A stretch of 64,000 nt of DNA from Desulfarculaceae bacterium (GTDB lineage: Bacteria; Desulfobacterota; Desulfarculia; Desulfarculales; Desulfarculaceae). Positions 1 through 9,013 of this stretch are shown here, one piece after another. Position 1 is the stretch's first letter, and the number at the start of each line of letters is the position of its first letter. The DNA lies in NCBI GenBank assembly GCA_020444545.1, contig JAHLKT010000006.1:124001-188000 (forward strand), in the 5' to 3' direction. The notes under the pieces were generated by a model, which was given only the letters and a program-made list of their open reading frames with translations, did no database searches and had not been told where the DNA came from. Position numbers and translations under genes: made by a program.

Positions 1-273
1 GAAGAAAACCGCGAAGATCAGAACCTTCAACAGGTTCTGCACCAGGCCGTGGGCCACGGGGGCCACGGGCAGGCCCTGGATGAGCACCGCCGCCACCAGG
101 GTGCCCGCCCAGGTGGTCAGGTGCACCAGGAGCAGAAAGGCGATGGGGCTGGCCAGGTCGCCCCGGTTGCCCATTTGCCTGAAAAATTGCCTGGGTTTGA
201 GGGCCGCGGCCATGGCCACCGCCAGGAAATTGGACGGCTGGCGCCAGTCGAAATCCTTGATCATCTGGACCAC
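1..273 (-). CDS. Yip1-like integral membrane protein, N-terminal part (cut by window edge)
   Basis: The reading frame runs off the left edge; 91 codons are visible. The protein begins with a short polar stretch (IKDFDWRQPSNFLAVAMAA), has a KPRQFFRQM segment typical of the start of Yip1-domain proteins, then two hydrophobic stretches (about residues 43-65 and 75-91). A GTG start at 273 is preferred because GGGAGG lies five to six bases upstream; an ATG at 264 is the alternative. It diverges from the gene at 454. Yip1 proteins are multi-pass membrane proteins of mostly unknown bacterial function. Family call rests on pattern only. Confidence 0.6.
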   Translation of the reverse strand, partial: MVQMIKDFDWRQPSNFLAVAMAAALKPRQFFRQMGNRGDLASPIAFLLLVHLTTWAGTLVAAVLIQGLPVAPVAHGLVQNLLKVLIFAVFF

Positions 274-379
274 GGAACCCTCCCGGAAAAGTTAGCCGCT
301 TGGGGCACGCTAAGCCATGGGCCCCGTTGTGTCAAGAAGGGGAGCCGCCGCCCCGGGCGGAGGTGGGCAAGTTGTTGGT

Positions 380-408
380 TTGACCAGCGCCACGGTGATA
401 TATTACTA
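380..408 (+). promoter_or_regulatory. Candidate sigma-70 promoter for the exported protein at 454
   Basis: TTGACC (380-385) and TTACTA (403-408) are separated by 17 bases, about 45 bases ahead of the start codon. The -10 match is modest. Confidence 0.35.
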
Positions 409-453
409 AGTGTACGGCGCTGGGTCCGCGCTGCTGGTGAGGAGGAATTCAGC

Positions 454-1164
454 TTGAAGTTTCGCCTGATTCCGGCGTTACTGCTGGTGATGTTATGGTC
501 AGGCTTGACGGCGTGCCCCGCCGGGGCCTTTCCCTTTTCCAGCAGCAGTCTGGTAGAGAGCGACGTCAAGTACCAGGCGGTGCGGTTCGACGACTTCTCG
601 GACGAGCCCTTCATCCGCGGCCTAGGCTGGGACCTCTACATCGACCTCGATGAATTCCCCCTGATCACCGCCGAGCTGGTTCGCGACGAGGCCTGGCTGA
701 AGCTGGTCAAGTTCGAGCGCGACACCAGCACCATCCTGCCGGTGCTTTCGGCCCAGCTGTTCCTGACCTACCGCGACATAAGCATCAAGCAGGTGCAGCG
801 CATCCGGGAAGCGGTCTATCAGAAGATGAGCCGCATCTCTCCCCACAAGCTGCCCGACCCCGGCATCCCGGTGCTCTTGCGCCTAATGTTCCCCGGCCAG
901 GCCAAGGGAGACGTGATCGGCCTGCTGGAGAAGGAGGCCCGGCGGCGGGGCATAAACCGCAACCAGTACGGCAACCTGCTGTCCTGGCTGTTCGAGGAGG
1001 AGGGCCTGTTCTCGGGCAACGAGTGGGACTGGGAGAACTTCCTGCCCCGTCTGCTCTCGGTGGTGGCCCTGGTGGTGGCGGGCCTGTTCCTCATCGAGTT
1101 CCTGCGCTTTTTGGCCAACCTGGGAATGCGCGCCGTGGGCAACATGGACAAGCGCAAGCGCTGA
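454..1164 (+). CDS. Exported or membrane-anchored protein of unknown function
   Basis: 236 residues from a TTG start at 454, chosen because GAGGAGG sits just upstream and because the N-terminus then reads as a signal peptide (basic KFR, a hydrophobic LIPALLLVMLW core, then AGA before the mature part). The mature protein is about 200 residues, acidic, with no motif I recognise. A single hydrophobic segment near the C-terminus (LLSVVALVVAGLFLIEFL, roughly residues 195-218) is followed by a basic tail ending DKRKR, which would leave the bulk of the protein outside the membrane and a short tail inside. No operon partner: it ends convergently with the small gene at 1227. Function unknown. Confidence 0.6.
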   Translation: MKFRLIPALLLVMLWSGLTACPAGAFPFSSSSLVESDVKYQAVRFDDFSDEPFIRGLGWDLYIDLDEFPLITAELVRDEAWLKLVKFERDTSTILPVLSAQLFLTYRDISIKQVQRIREAVYQKMSRISPHKLPDPGIPVLLRLMFPGQAKGDVIGLLEKEARRRGINRNQYGNLLSWLFEEEGLFSGNEWDWENFLPRLLSVVALVVAGLFLIEFLRFLANLGMRAVGNMDKRKR

Positions 1165-1176
1165 TCCCCAAAAGCG

Positions 1177-1208
1177 AAAGGGGCGGCCCCAGCTGGGACA
1201 TCCCCTTT
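1177..1208. terminator. Possible hairpin between convergent genes
   Basis: AAAGGGG (1177-1183) and CCCCTTT (1202-1208) can pair across the 62-base convergent gap. The loop is long and partly self-complementary, so this is weak. Confidence 0.3.
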
Positions 1209-1226
1209 TCCCGAATTCAGGCCCCG

Positions 1227-1403
1227 CTACTTCTCGTAGTGGTCCTCCGCCAGGTAGGGGTTCACCTTGCCGCACTTGTTGCAGAGGTAGTAGTTCTGCT
1301 TGTGCAGGGCGTCTTCCAGTTTTTCCATGGGGGTCTGGGCGTACTCCGGGGCCAGGATCTCGTTGTCGCAGCCCTCGGTTTTGCACTTTACGTAAATGGC
1401 CAT
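1227..1403 (-). CDS. Small zinc-ribbon-like protein (58 aa)
   Basis: 58 residues starting MAIYVKCKTEGCDNEI and ending EDHYEK. Two cysteine pairs, CKTEGC near residue 7 and CNKCG near residue 42, are spaced as in a small treble-clef or zinc-ribbon fold. No enzyme motif. ATG start at 1403. Such proteins can be metal-binding adaptor or nucleic-acid-binding domains, but nothing nearby says which. It is convergent with the exported protein and divergent from queA. Confidence 0.6.
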   Translation of the reverse strand: MAIYVKCKTEGCDNEILAPEYAQTPMEKLEDALHKQNYYLCNKCGKVNPYLAEDHYEK

Positions 1404-1546
1404 CAGCCCGCTCCGGCTATTGGTTTTATGGGGGCGCCCGCTTGGGCGGCGATAACACCTGCCTATGGTTGTTTGGCAAGCGGCCCTCTGTCAAGCAAAA
1501 AGCCTCATTGCCACGGGAATCAAGCAGTTGCCCCCGATAGCCGAGC

Positions 1547-1575
1547 TTGACAAGGCCCGGTCCGCGCAATATTAT
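1547..1575 (+). promoter_or_regulatory. Near-consensus sigma-70 promoter for queA-tgt-yajC-secDF
   Basis: TTGACA (1547-1552), a 17-base spacer and TATTAT (1570-1575). Transcription would begin near 1582, giving a leader of about 100 bases that contains a GCCGGG/CCCGGC hairpin (1634-1651). The gap 1404-1681 otherwise holds nothing I can name. Confidence 0.7.
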
Positions 1576-1681
1576 TCATAGTTCGACTTTGAGCGGAGCC
1601 CGCGCCCGAGAGGCCGGGATAACCAGTTGAATTGCCGGGAAAACACCCGGCGGATTGTTTGCAAACCACTCCACGGGACCC

Positions 1682-2773
1682 ATGCCCCAGACCAGCCGCC
1701 CATACCCTGGCTCAGCCTCCGACCCGGCAGCCTACGATTATAGCCTGCCGCCGGAGATGATCGCCCAAAGCCCGGCCCGCCGCCGGGTCATGGCCCGGCT
1801 GATGAGCCTGCCCCGGGACGGCGGCGCGGTGGGCCACCACAAGGTGGCCGCGCTGACCAAGCTTCTCAGGCCCGGCGACCTCTTGGTGCTCAACGACACC
1901 CAGGTGGTTCCCGCCCGCCTGAGCGCCATGAAGCCCACCGGCGGCAAGGTGGAGTTACTGCTCCTTTCGCCGGCCCAGCCCCAGCGCCGGGAGGCGGACG
2001 GCCGCGAGCTGCACCAGTGCCTGATGCGCTCCCATAGGCCCATCAAGGAAGGGGCGCGCCTGATCCTGCCCGGCGAGCCCGAGATGGAGCTGAGGGTTCT
2101 GGGCAAGGGCGAGCGGGGCAAGACCCTGGTGGAGTTCCCGGCCCCGGCCCTGGCTCTGGCCGCCGGGCGGGGGGCCACGCCCCTGCCGCCTTACATCAAG
2201 CGGCCCGATGGGCCGGACTCCCAGGACCAGGGCCGCTACCAGACCGTTTATGCCGCTCATCCCGGAGCGGTGGCCGCGCCCACCGCCGGCCTGCACCTGA
2301 GCCAGGCTCTCTTGGCCGCGCTGGCCCGCCGGGGCATCGAGCACACCCGCCTGACCCTGCACGTGGGCTACGGCACCTTTGCCGAGCCCGACCCGGCCGA
2401 CCTGGCTGCGGGGCGTCTGCACGCCGAGTGGGTGCGGGTGCCCGAAGAGGCCAGCCAAGCCGTGGCCGCGGCCAAAAAGCGCGGAGGGCGGGTCATCGCC
2501 GTGGGCACCACCAGCCTCCGGGCCTTGGAGTTCAAGGCCGGGCCGGGAGGCGTGCCCCAGGCCGGGGAGGGCTGGTGCGAGCTTCTGATCGCGCCGGGGC
2601 ACCAGTTCCGCGCGGCCGACGGCATCATCACCAATTTCCATTTGCCCCGCACCACCTTGCTCATGCTGGTGGCCGCCCTGGCCGGGCGCGAGAGGCTGCT
2701 GGCCGCCTATGCCGAGGCCATGGAGCGGGGCTACCGCTTCTACAGCTACGGCGACGCCATGCTGGTGGTGTGA
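1682..2773 (+). CDS. queA: S-adenosylmethionine:tRNA ribosyltransferase-isomerase
   Basis: 363 residues. QueA transfers and rearranges the ribosyl part of S-adenosylmethionine onto preQ1 in tRNA to make epoxyqueuosine. Recognised by the family N-terminus DYSLPPEMIAQSPA followed by R-rich and LLRPGDLLVLNDTQVVPARL segments, PTAGLHL in the middle, HVGYGTF, and the C-terminal TNFHLPRTTLLMLV and YRFYSYGDAML. Start ATG 1682 rather than 1655 because it gives the usual family length plus a short leader peptide. It is one base away from tgt, which acts just before it in the pathway. queE lies separately at 23487. Confidence 0.96.
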   Translation: MPQTSRPYPGSASDPAAYDYSLPPEMIAQSPARRRVMARLMSLPRDGGAVGHHKVAALTKLLRPGDLLVLNDTQVVPARLSAMKPTGGKVELLLLSPAQPQRREADGRELHQCLMRSHRPIKEGARLILPGEPEMELRVLGKGERGKTLVEFPAPALALAAGRGATPLPPYIKRPDGPDSQDQGRYQTVYAAHPGAVAAPTAGLHLSQALLAALARRGIEHTRLTLHVGYGTFAEPDPADLAAGRLHAEWVRVPEEASQAVAAAKKRGGRVIAVGTTSLRALEFKAGPGGVPQAGEGWCELLIAPGHQFRAADGIITNFHLPRTTLLMLVAALAGRERLLAAYAEAMERGYRFYSYGDAMLVV

Positions 2774-2774
2774 G

Positions 2775-3908
2775 ATGGGCCGCCTGAGCGTCGACATAAG
2801 CGCCCGCGACGGCAAGGCCCGCACGGGGGTGTTGACTACCCGCAAAGGGCCGGTGCGCTTGCCCGCCTTCATGCCCGTGGGCACCCAGGGCACGGTCAAG
2901 GGGCTCTTGCCCGAAGAAGTCTCGGCCCTGGGCGCGGACATGATCCTGGGCAACACCTATCATCTGATGATCCGGCCCGGGGTGGAGACAGTGCGCGCCC
3001 TGGGCGGGCTGCACGGCTTCATGGACTGGCCCGGCCCCATCCTCACCGACAGCGGCGGGTTTCAGGTGTTTTCCCTGAGCGGCCTGTGCAACCTGGACGA
3101 GGAGGGGGTGAGCTTCCGCTCCCATCTGGACGGCGCCCTGCTGCGCCTGACCCCGGAGACGGTGGTCGAGGCCCAGGAGGGCCTGGGCTCGGACCTGATG
3201 ATGATGCTCGACGAGTGTCCCCCGCCGGGATCGCCCCGGGAATACCTGGAGAAATCCCTGGCCCGCGACGCCCGATGGGCGGCCCGCGCCCTGTCCGCGC
3301 GCAGCGAAAAGGGTGGGGCCCTGCTGGGCATTGTGCAGGGTGGGGTGTATAGTGACCTGCGAAGCATGTCCGTGGAGTTGCTCTGCTCCCTGGACCTGGA
3401 TGGCTACGCCCTGGGCGGCCTGAGCGTGGGCGAGCCCAAGGAACGGATGATGGAGGTAATCGAGCAGACCGTGCCCCAACTACCGGCAGACAAACCGGTG
3501 TACCTCATGGGAGTGGGGGAGCCCGCGGACCTGGTGCGCTGCGCCGGGCTGGGGGTGGACCTGTTCGACTGCGTGTTGCCTACCCGCATGGCGCGCAACG
3601 GCACCCTGCTAACCGCGCGGGGTCGCCTGAACCTGAAGAACAGCCGCTTCAAGGACGACCCGGCCCCCATAGAGGAGGGCTGCGAGTGCCTCGCCTGCCG
3701 GCGTTTCAGCCGGGGTTATTTGCGGCACCTGTTCAATGCGCGCGAGTTGTTGGCTTATCGCTTGAATACCATCCACAATCTGCACTACATTCTGAATCTG
3801 ATGGCCGGCCTGAGGAAGGCCATCGCTGAAAACAGATACCAAAGCTATGCCCGCGAGATTCTGGCGGGGCTGGAGCCCTCCGGCCAGGCGCGGGCAGCCT
3901 TAACCTAG
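2775..3908 (+). CDS. tgt: Queuine tRNA-ribosyltransferase (tRNA-guanine transglycosylase)
   Basis: 377 residues, full length. Tgt swaps guanine 34 of the GUN-anticodon tRNAs for preQ1. Visible family marks are PAFMPVGTQGTVKGL, the substrate-pocket DSGGFQVFSL with the general-base aspartate, GIVQGG, ALGGLSVGE, LPTRMARNG with the nucleophilic aspartate just upstream (DLFDCVLPTR), and the zinc site CECLACRRFSRGYLRHL followed by a histidine at HNL. ATG 2775 follows the queA stop after one base, so the two are translationally coupled. Confidence 0.97.
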   Translation: MGRLSVDISARDGKARTGVLTTRKGPVRLPAFMPVGTQGTVKGLLPEEVSALGADMILGNTYHLMIRPGVETVRALGGLHGFMDWPGPILTDSGGFQVFSLSGLCNLDEEGVSFRSHLDGALLRLTPETVVEAQEGLGSDLMMMLDECPPPGSPREYLEKSLARDARWAARALSARSEKGGALLGIVQGGVYSDLRSMSVELLCSLDLDGYALGGLSVGEPKERMMEVIEQTVPQLPADKPVYLMGVGEPADLVRCAGLGVDLFDCVLPTRMARNGTLLTARGRLNLKNSRFKDDPAPIEEGCECLACRRFSRGYLRHLFNARELLAYRLNTIHNLHYILNLMAGLRKAIAENRYQSYAREILAGLEPSGQARAALT

Positions 3909-3918
3909 GGAGGAAACG

Positions 3919-4296
3919 ATGTTCGACCTTTTCAACACCGGGGTAGCCTGGGCGATGTCCGCTGGCGGCAAATCTGGCGGCGGCGAAAGCGCCGGCGGAC
4001 TGGGCGGCCTGCTCTCCGGCCCCATCCCCATGCTGGTTCTGATGTTCGTGATCTTCTACTTCCTGCTCATCCGTCCCCAGCAGAAGAAGGCCAAGGCCCA
4101 CAAGGAGTTGTTGGCCAACCTGCGCAAGGGCGACAAGGTGCTGACCAACGGCGGCATCTACGGGCGCATCACCGGCCTGGACGACACCACCCTGACCATC
4201 GAGATCGCTCCCCAGGTGCGCATCAAGGTCAGCCGGGGGCACGTGGCCGGCGTGGCCGGCGGCGATACTCCTCCGCCCCAGCCGCCCAAGAAGTAG
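3919..4296 (+). CDS. yajC: Preprotein translocase subunit YajC
   Basis: 125 residues. YajC is a small single-span inner-membrane protein that associates with SecDF. It shows one membrane segment (MLVLMFVIFYFLLIRPQQKK, about residues 38-57) whose RPQQKKAK ending is the family signature, then KGDKVLTNGGIYGRI. A glycine-rich stretch of about 15 residues precedes the membrane span and a proline-rich tail ends the protein. AGGGAGG lies just ahead of the ATG. The order tgt-yajC-secD-secF is widely conserved. Confidence 0.95.
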   Translation: MFDLFNTGVAWAMSAGGKSGGGESAGGLGGLLSGPIPMLVLMFVIFYFLLIRPQQKKAKAHKELLANLRKGDKVLTNGGIYGRITGLDDTTLTIEIAPQVRIKVSRGHVAGVAGGDTPPPQPPKK

Positions 4297-4318
4297 CGGT
4301 CAGTCCACAGTTCCCTTT

Positions 4319-4347
4319 CCCCGCGCCGGCGCCCGCCGGGCGCGGGG
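4319..4347. promoter_or_regulatory. Strong GC hairpin between yajC and secD
   Basis: CCCCGCGCC (4319-4327) pairs perfectly with GGCGCGGGG (4339-4347) over an 11-base loop. There is no following T-run, so it is not a normal intrinsic terminator; it could stabilise or attenuate the secD part of the transcript. Confidence 0.5.
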
Positions 4348-4370
4348 GGTTCATGCGTTAGGAGCGGACC

Positions 4371-5975
4371 TTGCCTAAGAACTTCGCCATGAAAGCCACC
4401 CTGGTGGGGGTGGTCATCATCCTGGCCTTGTTGTATTTGGTGCCCACCCTGGGCGGCAAGCTGCCCAGTTGGTGGACCAACTACCTGCCCGCCGACAAGA
4501 TCCACCTGGGGCTCGACCTCCAGGGCGGCATGCACCTCATCCTCGAGGTGGAGACCGCCAAGGCGGTGGAAGCCGCGGTGGAACGGACCAGCCAGGAGCT
4601 GGTGCGCAGGATGCACGAGGATAAAATCCGCGCCATCCGGCCCCAGACCGAGCCGGGCAACAAGATCGCCATCACCTTGCTGCACGAAAACGACCGGGCC
4701 AAGTTGGAAGACCTGATCAAGCAGAGCTACCCGGACTACAAGGTGGCTTCGGCCCGCACCCTGAGCGACGGCAAGATCGCCATGACTCTCCAGCTCAGCG
4801 CCGCGGCGATCAAGCACATCGCCGAGCAGGCCTCCACCCAGGCCCTGGAGACGATCCGCAACCGCGTGGACCAGTTCGGTGTTAGCGAGCCGGAGATTCT
4901 GCCACAGGCCGACGGGCGCATCCTGATCCAGCTCCCGGGCATCAAGGACCCCCAGCGCGCGGTGGCCCTCATCGGCAAGACCGCTCAGCTGGAGTTCAAG
5001 CTGGTGGACGAATCGGCCAACCCGGCCACGGTGACCAAGGCCACCCTGCCGCCGGGCGACGAGCTGTTGTACGTCTACCGCCGCGACCGGGCCACCGGCC
5101 GCACCAGCAAGGACCCCATCGTGGTGCACCGCCGCGTGGCCATGACCGGGGCCAACATCACCGACGCGCGAGTGCAGATCGACTCGCAATACAACGAGCC
5201 CTACGTGTCCATCTCCTTTGACAGCCGCGGGGCCCGCCAGTTCGCCGACGTGACCAGCCGCAACGTGAAGAAGCGCCTGGCCATCGTCCTGGACGGCAAG
5301 GTGCAGTCCGCTCCGGTGATTCAAGAAGCCATCACCGGCGGCGAGGCGCGCATCACCGGCGACTTCTCCATGGAAGAGGCCCGCGACCTGGCGGTGGTGC
5401 TGCGCTCCGGCGCCCTGCCGGCTCCGGTCAGGATCCTCGAGGAAAGGACCGTGGGCCCCAGCCTGGGCCGCGACTCCATCAACCAGGGCATCACCTCCAT
5501 GGCGGTGGGCTTCCTGCTGGTGGTGTTGTTCATCCTGATCTACTACCGCCTTGGCGGGGTGGTGGCCGACCTGGCCCTGTTGCTCAACCTGGTGCTGATC
5601 ACCGCCGCCCTGGCCGCTTTCCAGGCCACCCTGACCCTGCCGGGCATCGCGGGCATCATCCTCACCATCGGCATGGCGGTGGACGCCAACGTGCTGATCT
5701 TCGAGAGGGTGCGCGAGGAGCTCAGGATGGGCAAGACGCCTTTCGCGGCGGTGGAAGCCGGTTACGGCAAGGCGACGCTCACCATTCTGGACGCCAACAT
5801 AACCACCCTGATCGCCGCCCTGGTGCTGTTCCAGTTCGGGACCGGGCCCATCAGGGGCTTCGCGGTCACCTTGTCCATAGGTATCGCCAGCTCCCTGTTC
5901 ACGGCCATTACCTTCACCCGGCTGTTGTTCGACCTTTATCTGCACCAGTTCAGGCCCAAGAAACTCCTGATCTAG
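4371..5975 (+). CDS. secD: Protein translocase subunit SecD
   Basis: 534 residues. SecD with SecF uses the proton motive force to help export through SecYEG. An N-terminal span (about residues 8-26) is followed by the LGLDLQGGMHLILEV signature, a large periplasmic domain, and five C-terminal spans containing GMAVDANVLIFERVREE with the conserved aspartate. TTG at 4371 is taken as the start because GGAG lies six bases upstream; an ATG at 4389 is possible. It is followed by secF after 22 bases. Confidence 0.96.
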   Translation: MPKNFAMKATLVGVVIILALLYLVPTLGGKLPSWWTNYLPADKIHLGLDLQGGMHLILEVETAKAVEAAVERTSQELVRRMHEDKIRAIRPQTEPGNKIAITLLHENDRAKLEDLIKQSYPDYKVASARTLSDGKIAMTLQLSAAAIKHIAEQASTQALETIRNRVDQFGVSEPEILPQADGRILIQLPGIKDPQRAVALIGKTAQLEFKLVDESANPATVTKATLPPGDELLYVYRRDRATGRTSKDPIVVHRRVAMTGANITDARVQIDSQYNEPYVSISFDSRGARQFADVTSRNVKKRLAIVLDGKVQSAPVIQEAITGGEARITGDFSMEEARDLAVVLRSGALPAPVRILEERTVGPSLGRDSINQGITSMAVGFLLVVLFILIYYRLGGVVADLALLLNLVLITAALAAFQATLTLPGIAGIILTIGMAVDANVLIFERVREELRMGKTPFAAVEAGYGKATLTILDANITTLIAALVLFQFGTGPIRGFAVTLSIGIASSLFTAITFTRLLFDLYLHQFRPKKLLI

Positions 5976-5997
5976 GTTTGCCCAACCCGGAGCACCC

Positions 5998-7212
5998 ATG
6001 GAATTCATTAAACCGGACGTAAATATCAATTTCGTTGGGCAGCGCTTCAAGGCGTTCATCCTCAGCGGCCTGCTGATCCTGGCCACGGTGGTGAGCCTGT
6101 TTGCCCACGGCGGCCCCAACCTGGGCATCGACTTCGCCGGCGGCATTCTGGTGCAGGTGCGTTTCACCGAGAGCACCGACGCGGCGGCCATCAAGAAGGC
6201 GCTGGCGCCCCTGGGCATGAACCAGGCCATGGTGCAGAGCTTCGGCGGAGAGGGGCGCAAGGAGTTCCTCATCCGCGACGAGAACCAGGGGCTCAAGCTG
6301 CAAGGCCTCTCGGACCGGGTGCGCCAGACCCTGGCCAAGACCTACGGCGAAGGCAAGGTGGAGGTGCGCCGGGTGGAGATGGTGGGCCCCAAGGTGGGGG
6401 CCGACCTGCGTGAGAAGGCCTTGCTGGCCATTTTCTACGCCATCCTCTTGATCGTGGTGTACATCTCCGGCCGCTTCGAGCAGAAGTGGGGCCTGGCCGC
6501 GGTAATGGCCGCGGTGCTGGTGGGCGCCACCCTGCTGGTGGAGGCGCTCATCGGGGCCGCGGGAGGCAGCCAAGGCGGCGGAACGGTTCTGCTGATCTTA
6601 ACCGCCTTGATCGTCACGGTGGCGTTGTGCTGGCTTCTGAAGCTGCGCTACGCCTTGGGAGCCATCGTGGCCCTGATCCACGACGTGCTCATCACCGTGG
6701 GCGTGTTCAGCTTGCTGGACAAGGAATTCACCCTGGCCACGGTGGCTGCCCTGCTGACCATCATCGGTTACTCGCTCAACGACACCATCATCGTCTACGA
6801 CCGCATCCGCGAGAACCTGAAGCGGCCGGGCAAGCTGGAGCTGGGCGAGATCATCAACGCCTCGGTGAACCAGACCCTGAGCCGCACCATCCTCACCTCG
6901 GGCACCACCCTGGTGGTGCTGTTGAGCCTCTACGTGCTCGGCGGCGGGGTGATCCAGGACTTTGCCCTGGCCCTGTTGATAGGCGTGGTGGTGGGAACCT
7001 ATTCCTCCATCTTCGTGGCCAGCCCCATCCTGCTGCTGCTGCCCGAGGGCGACACGGTGTTCACCCGCCGCCGCCCCCGGCCCGCGGCCCAGCCGAGGCC
7101 CGAGCCGGTGGTGGAGGCCGCCTCGCCGGCCGTGCCGGTGAGCGCGGCCAAGCAGGCCAGCGCCCGCAAGCGCAAGGGCAAGAAATCCGGCAAGAAGCGC
7201 CGCAAGCGCTAG
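5998..7212 (+). CDS. secF: Protein translocase subunit SecF, with an extra membrane segment pair and basic tail
   Basis: 404 residues, roughly 100 longer than a typical SecF. The family marks are present: N-terminal span, NLGIDFAGGILVQV, and GYSLNDTIIVYDRIREN with the functional aspartate. The extra length has two sources. Between about residues 162 and 216, where SecF normally reads straight from the RFE motif into RYALGAI-HD, there is an insertion with two additional hydrophobic stretches (about 167-185 and 196-214). The C-terminus adds about 50 residues rich in Pro, Ala, Lys and Arg, ending KKRRKR. Two added spans would keep the topology unchanged. Confidence 0.93.
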   Translation: MEFIKPDVNINFVGQRFKAFILSGLLILATVVSLFAHGGPNLGIDFAGGILVQVRFTESTDAAAIKKALAPLGMNQAMVQSFGGEGRKEFLIRDENQGLKLQGLSDRVRQTLAKTYGEGKVEVRRVEMVGPKVGADLREKALLAIFYAILLIVVYISGRFEQKWGLAAVMAAVLVGATLLVEALIGAAGGSQGGGTVLLILTALIVTVALCWLLKLRYALGAIVALIHDVLITVGVFSLLDKEFTLATVAALLTIIGYSLNDTIIVYDRIRENLKRPGKLELGEIINASVNQTLSRTILTSGTTLVVLLSLYVLGGGVIQDFALALLIGVVVGTYSSIFVASPILLLLPEGDTVFTRRRPRPAAQPRPEPVVEAASPAVPVSAAKQASARKRKGKKSGKKRRKR

Positions 7213-7226
7213 CCGGGTAACCGAGA

Positions 7227-7246
7227 GCGGGGCGCCGCCGCCCCGC
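7227..7246. other. Perfect GC hairpin after secF
   Basis: GCGGGGCG (7227-7234) and CGCCCCGC (7239-7246) form an 8-bp stem with a four-base loop, 15 bases after the secF stop. No T-run follows, so it is a possible processing or Rho-assisted 3' end only. Confidence 0.35.
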
Positions 7247-7309
7247 CGGGAGGAAGCCCGCCGGATTGGGGCTTGATACACAGGCGCGAGCCAGCTAACG
7301 TGGTAGGTC

Positions 7310-8107
7310 ATGGGCCGGATCATTACCATTGCCAATCAGAAGGGCGGGGTGGGCAAGACCACCACGGCGGTCAACCTGGCCGCCAGCCTGGCCGTGGCCG
7401 GCCAGCCCGTCCTGCTGGTGGACTGCGACCCCCAGGGCAACGCCACCAGCGGCCTGGGCGTGGAGATCGAGCCCGACGGCAAGACCCTGTATCACGTGAT
7501 GATCGGCCAGGCCACCGCCGAGCAGGCGGTGCGCTCCACCGACCTGGAGCACCTGCACCTGCTGGGCTCGGACGTGAACCTCTTCGGGGCCGAGGTGGAG
7601 CTGGCCGGACGGCCCGGCCGCGAGCGCCTCTTGGGTGAGGCCCTGGCCCCCCTGGCCCACCGCTACCGCTTCATCTTGCTGGACTGCCCGCCTTCCCTGG
7701 GGCTACTCACCCTCAACGCGCTCACCGCCTGCCAGGGGGTTCTGGTCCCCTTGCAGACCGAGTATTACGCCCTGGAGGGGCTGACCCAGCTTTTGCACAC
7801 CATCGCCCGGGTGCGGCGCACCCTCAACCCGTCCATGCGCCTGGAGGGCATCCTCCTGACCATGTTCGACGGCCGCAACAACCTCTCCCATCAGGTGACC
7901 GAGGACGTGCGGGGGCATTTCAAGGACATGGTCTACGAGACGGTGGTGCCGCGCAATGTGCGCCTTTCCGAAGCGCCCAGCCACGGCCTGCCGGCGCTGT
8001 TGTACGACCCCCGCTGCGCCGGGGCCCAGAGTTATCAGCAACTGGCCGATGAGGTCATAGCCGGTCCGCGCGGCAGCGGCGCTCCGGCCGAGGGCAGGGC
8101 GGCATGA
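7310..8107 (+). CDS. parA: Chromosome partitioning ATPase ParA/Soj
   Basis: 265 residues. ParA is a deviant-Walker ATPase that binds DNA non-specifically and moves ParB-parS complexes. The N-terminus has [21 protein letters not shown] with the signature lysine, then [31 protein letters not shown] and the [12 protein letters not shown] segment, as in chromosomal Soj proteins. Its stop overlaps the parB start by four bases (ATGA). I saw no parS site in the window, and the neighbours are not the usual gidAB origin set, so closeness to the origin is not shown. Confidence 0.93.
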   Translation: MGRIITIANQKGGVGKTTTAVNLAASLAVAGQPVLLVDCDPQGNATSGLGVEIEPDGKTLYHVMIGQATAEQAVRSTDLEHLHLLGSDVNLFGAEVELAGRPGRERLLGEALAPLAHRYRFILLDCPPSLGLLTLNALTACQGVLVPLQTEYYALEGLTQLLHTIARVRRTLNPSMRLEGILLTMFDGRNNLSHQVTEDVRGHFKDMVYETVVPRNVRLSEAPSHGLPALLYDPRCAGAQSYQQLADEVIAGPRGSGAPAEGRAA

Positions 8108-9009
8108 GCGAGAATTTCGAGGAAAAGAAAAAGCCCCAACGCCGCAAGGCCCCGGCCCTGGGGCGCGGCCTGGCCGCTCTTTTGGGCGATGACGATTACC
8201 CCGACGGCGGGCTGGCCAACGAGCCGGGGCCCGGCGAGCGGGTGGTGGAGCTGCCCCTGGAGCGCCTGGAGCCCAACCCCTATCAGCCGCGCCGCCTGTT
8301 CGACAAGGACGCCCTCGAGGCCCTGTCCGACTCCATCGCCGAGCACGGCGTACTCCAGCCCCTGGTGGTCCGGCCGGTGGACGGCGGCTACCAGGTCATC
8401 GCCGGCGAGCGCCGCCTGCGCGCCAGCCAGATGGCCGGGCTCCTTGCGGTGCCGGTGGTGGTGCGCCGGGCCACGGACCAACAGGCGCTTCTGTTGGCCC
8501 TGTTGGAAAACCTCCAGCGCGAGGATCTGAACCCCCTGGAAGAGGCCCACGCCTACCGCCGCCTGACCGCCGAGTTCGAGCTGAGCCAGGAGGACATCGC
8601 CTCTGGCGTGGGGCGCGACCGCTCCACCGTGGCCAACAGCCTGCGTCTGTTGAAGCTGCCGCCCGAGCTGCAAAAGGACCTGGCCACCGGCCTGATGAGC
8701 GCCGGCCACGCCCGGGCCCTGCTCTCGCTGGGCAACGAGCAGGCCATGCGCATAGCCCGCGACGAGATCGTGGCCAAAGGCCTGTCGGTGCGCGCGGCCG
8801 AGGCGCTGGTCAAGAAGATGAGCGCCGCTCCGGCCCCGCCCAAGCCGCCCACCCAGGAAGAGGTGCACTTGGGCAGCCTGGCCGAGGACCTGCGCTACCG
8901 CCTGGGCGCGCCGGTGGAGATAAAGCGCAAGGGCAAGAAGGGCTCCATCACCATCCGCTTCTCCTCCAACAAGGAACTGGAACGCCTGCTGGAAATGCTT
9001 TCCTCCTAG
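8104..9009 (+). CDS. parB: Chromosome partitioning protein ParB (CTP-switch DNA clamp)
   Basis: 301 residues. Starts with the classic [14 protein letters not shown], then the N-terminal nuclease-like domain with [10 protein letters not shown], the CTP-binding [11 protein letters not shown] box and the [20 protein letters not shown] segment, then the HTH region ([23 protein letters not shown] cut here in the middle), [13 protein letters not shown], and a C-terminal dimerisation region ending [10 protein letters not shown]. All parts are intact. It is coupled to parA and followed after four bases by the NYN gene. Confidence 0.94.
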   Translation: MSENFEEKKKPQRRKAPALGRGLAALLGDDDYPDGGLANEPGPGERVVELPLERLEPNPYQPRRLFDKDALEALSDSIAEHGVLQPLVVRPVDGGYQVIAGERRLRASQMAGLLAVPVVVRRATDQQALLLALLENLQREDLNPLEEAHAYRRLTAEFELSQEDIASGVGRDRSTVANSLRLLKLPPELQKDLATGLMSAGHARALLSLGNEQAMRIARDEIVAKGLSVRAAEALVKKMSAAPAPPKPPTQEEVHLGSLAEDLRYRLGAPVEIKRKGKKGSITIRFSSNKELERLLEMLSS

Positions 9010-9013
9010 TTCC

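Noticed and set aside
1576-1681. preQ1 riboswitch ahead of queA
   Set aside because: The leader has a hairpin (1634-1651) but I find no preQ1-I core or A-rich tail.
4158-6338. 726-codon minus-strand frame opposite secD
   Set aside because: Antisense shadow with low-complexity Gly/His/Val/Gln content.
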